Shown: positions 63,955 through 64,000 of the stretch, piece after piece
Layout: each line of letters begins with the position of its first letter
How positions within the stretch are numbered: the first letter of the stretch is position 1
Assembly (NCBI RefSeq): GCF_900095865.1
Contig: NZ_FMIZ01000007.1
Span: 186,001 to 250,000 of the forward strand
DNA: 64,000 nt
Direction: 5' to 3'
From: Massilioclostridium coli
Lineage (GTDB): Bacteria; Bacillota; Clostridia; Oscillospirales; Ruminococcaceae
Position numbers and translations under genes: made by a program
The notes under the pieces: model-generated
The model's input: only the letters and a program-made list of their open reading frames with translations
Database searches by the model: none
Told to the model about the DNA's origin: nothing

Positions 63955-64000
63955 GATAGATATTGGTTTTATAAAATAAACTTGTCTGGATTTACTTATC

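Overview
The window is chromosomal DNA of a low-GC, endospore-forming Clostridia bacterium. A gut Oscillospirales (Ruminococcaceae-like) lineage is my best guess; the rank is inferred, not shown. The basis is the AT-rich sequence with strong AGGAGG ribosome-binding sites and consensus sigma-A promoters, a complete spoIIIAA-AH operon, class I SAM and FMN riboswitches, the ylxM-ffh-rpsP-khpA operon, and several sortase-type surface glycosidases. No phage, insertion sequence, CRISPR array or classical mobile element was seen.

Layout. 1-3.8 kb: a tRNA-modifying methyltransferase, a small GNAT protein, then ylxM-ffh-rpsP-khpA. 3.8-9.8 kb: a decayed minus-strand remnant of a surface-protein C-terminus, then a GH78 alpha-L-rhamnosidase. 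10-13.3 kb: FMN riboswitch-ribU, an HPr-like small protein, SAM riboswitch-metK. 13.4-20.7 kb: LysR/MATE divergent pair, a small membrane protein, recD2-comF, an mreB-type gene and an ASCH protein. 20.8-25.6 kb: spoIIIA operon. 25.8-31.6 kb: a second, very large GH78 rhamnosidase. 31.9-33.6 kb: ECF sigma/zinc-finger anti-sigma/membrane protein operon. 33.7-38.6 kb: galE, an esterase, two TrkA-type proteins, rsmE, an acidic membrane protein and an initiator tRNA. 38.9-49.0 kb: two AraC regulators, each beside a surface GH106-type rhamnosidase. 49.6-53.7 kb: diaminopimelate dehydrogenase, an iron-sulfur protein and a surface 5'-nucleotidase. 53.9-60.2 kb: a six-gene polyamine operon on the minus strand. 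60.9-63.9 kb: a fused MacB-like ABC transporter.

How it fits together. The accessory theme is rhamnose release at the cell surface. Four secreted rhamnosidases (two GH78, two GH106-type) carry C-terminal TGD-type sorting signals, and three share a FIVAR-repeat stalk. A fourth, broken copy of the stalk lies beside the first enzyme. The genes are scattered among housekeeping genes rather than gathered with transporters. Their leaders look unusual: two contain a perfect Shine-Dalgarno sequence with no usable start codon next to it, and the first GH106 leader also has a strong intrinsic terminator between its promoter and the gene. The polyamine operon encodes arginine to agmatine to putrescine, followed by both known routes to spermidine (SpeD/SpeE and carboxyspermidine dehydrogenase/decarboxylase). 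It is preceded by a terminator-like hairpin that could act as an attenuator.
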